A stretch of 6,497 bases of DNA from Betaproteobacteria bacterium (GTDB lineage Bacteria; Pseudomonadota; Gammaproteobacteria; Burkholderiales; SG8-39), in the NCBI GenBank assembly GCA_019237595.1, contig JAFAGU010000171.1:1-6497 (forward strand), written 5' to 3'. Positions 6,182 through 6,497 of this stretch are shown piece after piece; position 1 is the stretch's first letter, and each line of letters opens with the position of its first letter. A program made the position numbers and the translations under genes. Below the pieces are notes generated by a model that was not told the origin of the DNA, did no database searches, and saw only the letters and a list, made by a program, of their open reading frames with translations.

Positions 6182-6497
6182 ATGCCGCGTCGCGCCGGCC
6201 GACACTTCCTGCAGATCCCCGGTCCCACCAACGTTCCCGACCGGGTGTTGCGTGCCATCGATTTCCCGACGATGGATCACCGCGGGCCGGAGTTCGGCGA
6301 GCTCGGCAAGGCCTGCCTCGCCGCAATGAAGCGCGTGTTCAAGACTTCCGCCGGCAGCGTCGTGATCTATCCCGCGTCGGGCACCGGCGCCTGGGAAGCC
6401 GTGCTCGTCAATACGCTCTCGCCCGGCGACCGCGTGCTGATGGCCGAGACCGGCCACTTCGCCACGCTATGGCAGAAGCTCGCCGTGAAGCTCGGCC
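6182..6497 (+). CDS. Class V aminotransferase, serine/alanine-glyoxylate type (N-terminal part, cut by window edge)
   Basis: The first 105 codons of a pyridoxal-phosphate enzyme that is normally about 390-400 aa; about three quarters lie beyond the right edge. Visible N-terminal family hallmarks are FLQIPGPTNVPDRVLRAID at 9-27, the MDHRGPEF substrate-side motif at 31-38, and SGTGAWEAV at 66-74, the loop that contacts the PLP phosphate. The PLP lysine lies beyond the window. The best match from memory is serine-glyoxylate aminotransferase (serine + glyoxylate to hydroxypyruvate + glycine); alanine-glyoxylate or related activities are possible. The start is tightly bounded: an in-frame TAG at 6170-6172 allows at most three more codons, none a start, and no Shine-Dalgarno sequence precedes the ATG, suggesting leaderless translation. 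It diverges from the FAD/Fe-S dehydrogenase, consistent with a shared glyoxylate / hydroxyacid theme. Confidence 0.9.
   Translation, partial: MPRRAGRHFLQIPGPTNVPDRVLRAIDFPTMDHRGPEFGELGKACLAAMKRVFKTSAGSVVIYPASGTGAWEAVLVNTLSPGDRVLMAETGHFATLWQKLAVKLG

Noticed and set aside
4197..6326. Minus-strand open frame of 709 codons overlapping the FAD/Fe-S gene in another frame
   Set aside because: Arg-rich low-complexity translation without motifs; the frame used by the real protein carries all conserved FAD and Fe-S residues. Long alternative frames are common at this GC content.
6158..6457. 100-residue N-terminal extension of the FAD/Fe-S protein, from an ATG at 6457 on the minus strand
   Set aside because: The extension resembles no part of the family, runs antisense through the conserved start of the aminotransferase gene, and looks like a GC-rich open shadow frame. 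The family N-terminus fits the ATG at 6157.
1..6497. Search for mobile elements, CRISPR arrays, tRNA genes, riboswitches, toxin-antitoxin or defence genes
   Set aside because: Nothing of the kind is visible. The window is filled by five housekeeping or regulatory genes with only about 140 non-coding bases, so there is no support for a hidden accessory system here.

Overview
The window reads as an ordinary chromosomal segment of a GC-rich proteobacterium, most likely a betaproteobacterium. The reasons are the strong G/C bias at third codon positions, the protein types, and the arrangement ilvD / lysR / lgt, which I recall as common in Burkholderiales and relatives (recalled, not searched). I see no mobile element, CRISPR array, tRNA/rRNA gene, tandem repeat or sign of recent transfer. 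Gene packing is very tight: about 98% of the bases are coding.

Layout, left to right. (1) Positions 1-1499, minus strand: ilvD, dihydroxy-acid dehydratase of branched-chain amino acid synthesis, missing about its last 60 residues at the left edge. (2) Positions 1500-1597: a 98-bp divergent control region with a good ilvD ribosome binding site and an overlapping dyad that could be a LysR-type operator. (3) Positions 1598-2488, plus strand: a LysR-family regulator. (4) Positions 2485-3255, plus strand: lgt, prolipoprotein diacylglyceryl transferase, whose GTG start overlaps the lysR stop by 4 bp. (5) Positions 3256-3271: a 16-bp convergent gap, with a perfect GC-rich hairpin (3262-3287) that covers the stop codon of the next gene. 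(6) Positions 3272-6157, minus strand: a 961-aa fused FAD-linked oxidase plus Fe-S/CCG-domain protein (YdiJ / GlcD-GlcF type 2-hydroxyacid dehydrogenase). (7) Positions 6158-6181: a 24-bp divergent gap with overlapping -10-like hexamers on the two strands. (8) Positions 6182-6497, plus strand: the first 105 residues of a class V aminotransferase of the serine/alanine-glyoxylate type, cut by the right edge.

Functionally there are three themes. IlvD makes the 2-keto acid precursors of valine, leucine and isoleucine, and the divergent LysR gene may or may not control it. Lgt is the essential first enzyme of lipoprotein maturation and here appears to ride on the lysR transcript. The FAD/Fe-S dehydrogenase and the divergent aminotransferase both belong to 2-hydroxyacid / 2-oxoacid (glyoxylate, serine, 2-hydroxyglutarate) metabolism and may share one promoter region. 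I did not find a convincing undescribed system. The points most worth a second look are the stop-codon hairpin at the convergent junction and the extremely short divergent gap, which implies leaderless or nearly leaderless mRNAs.
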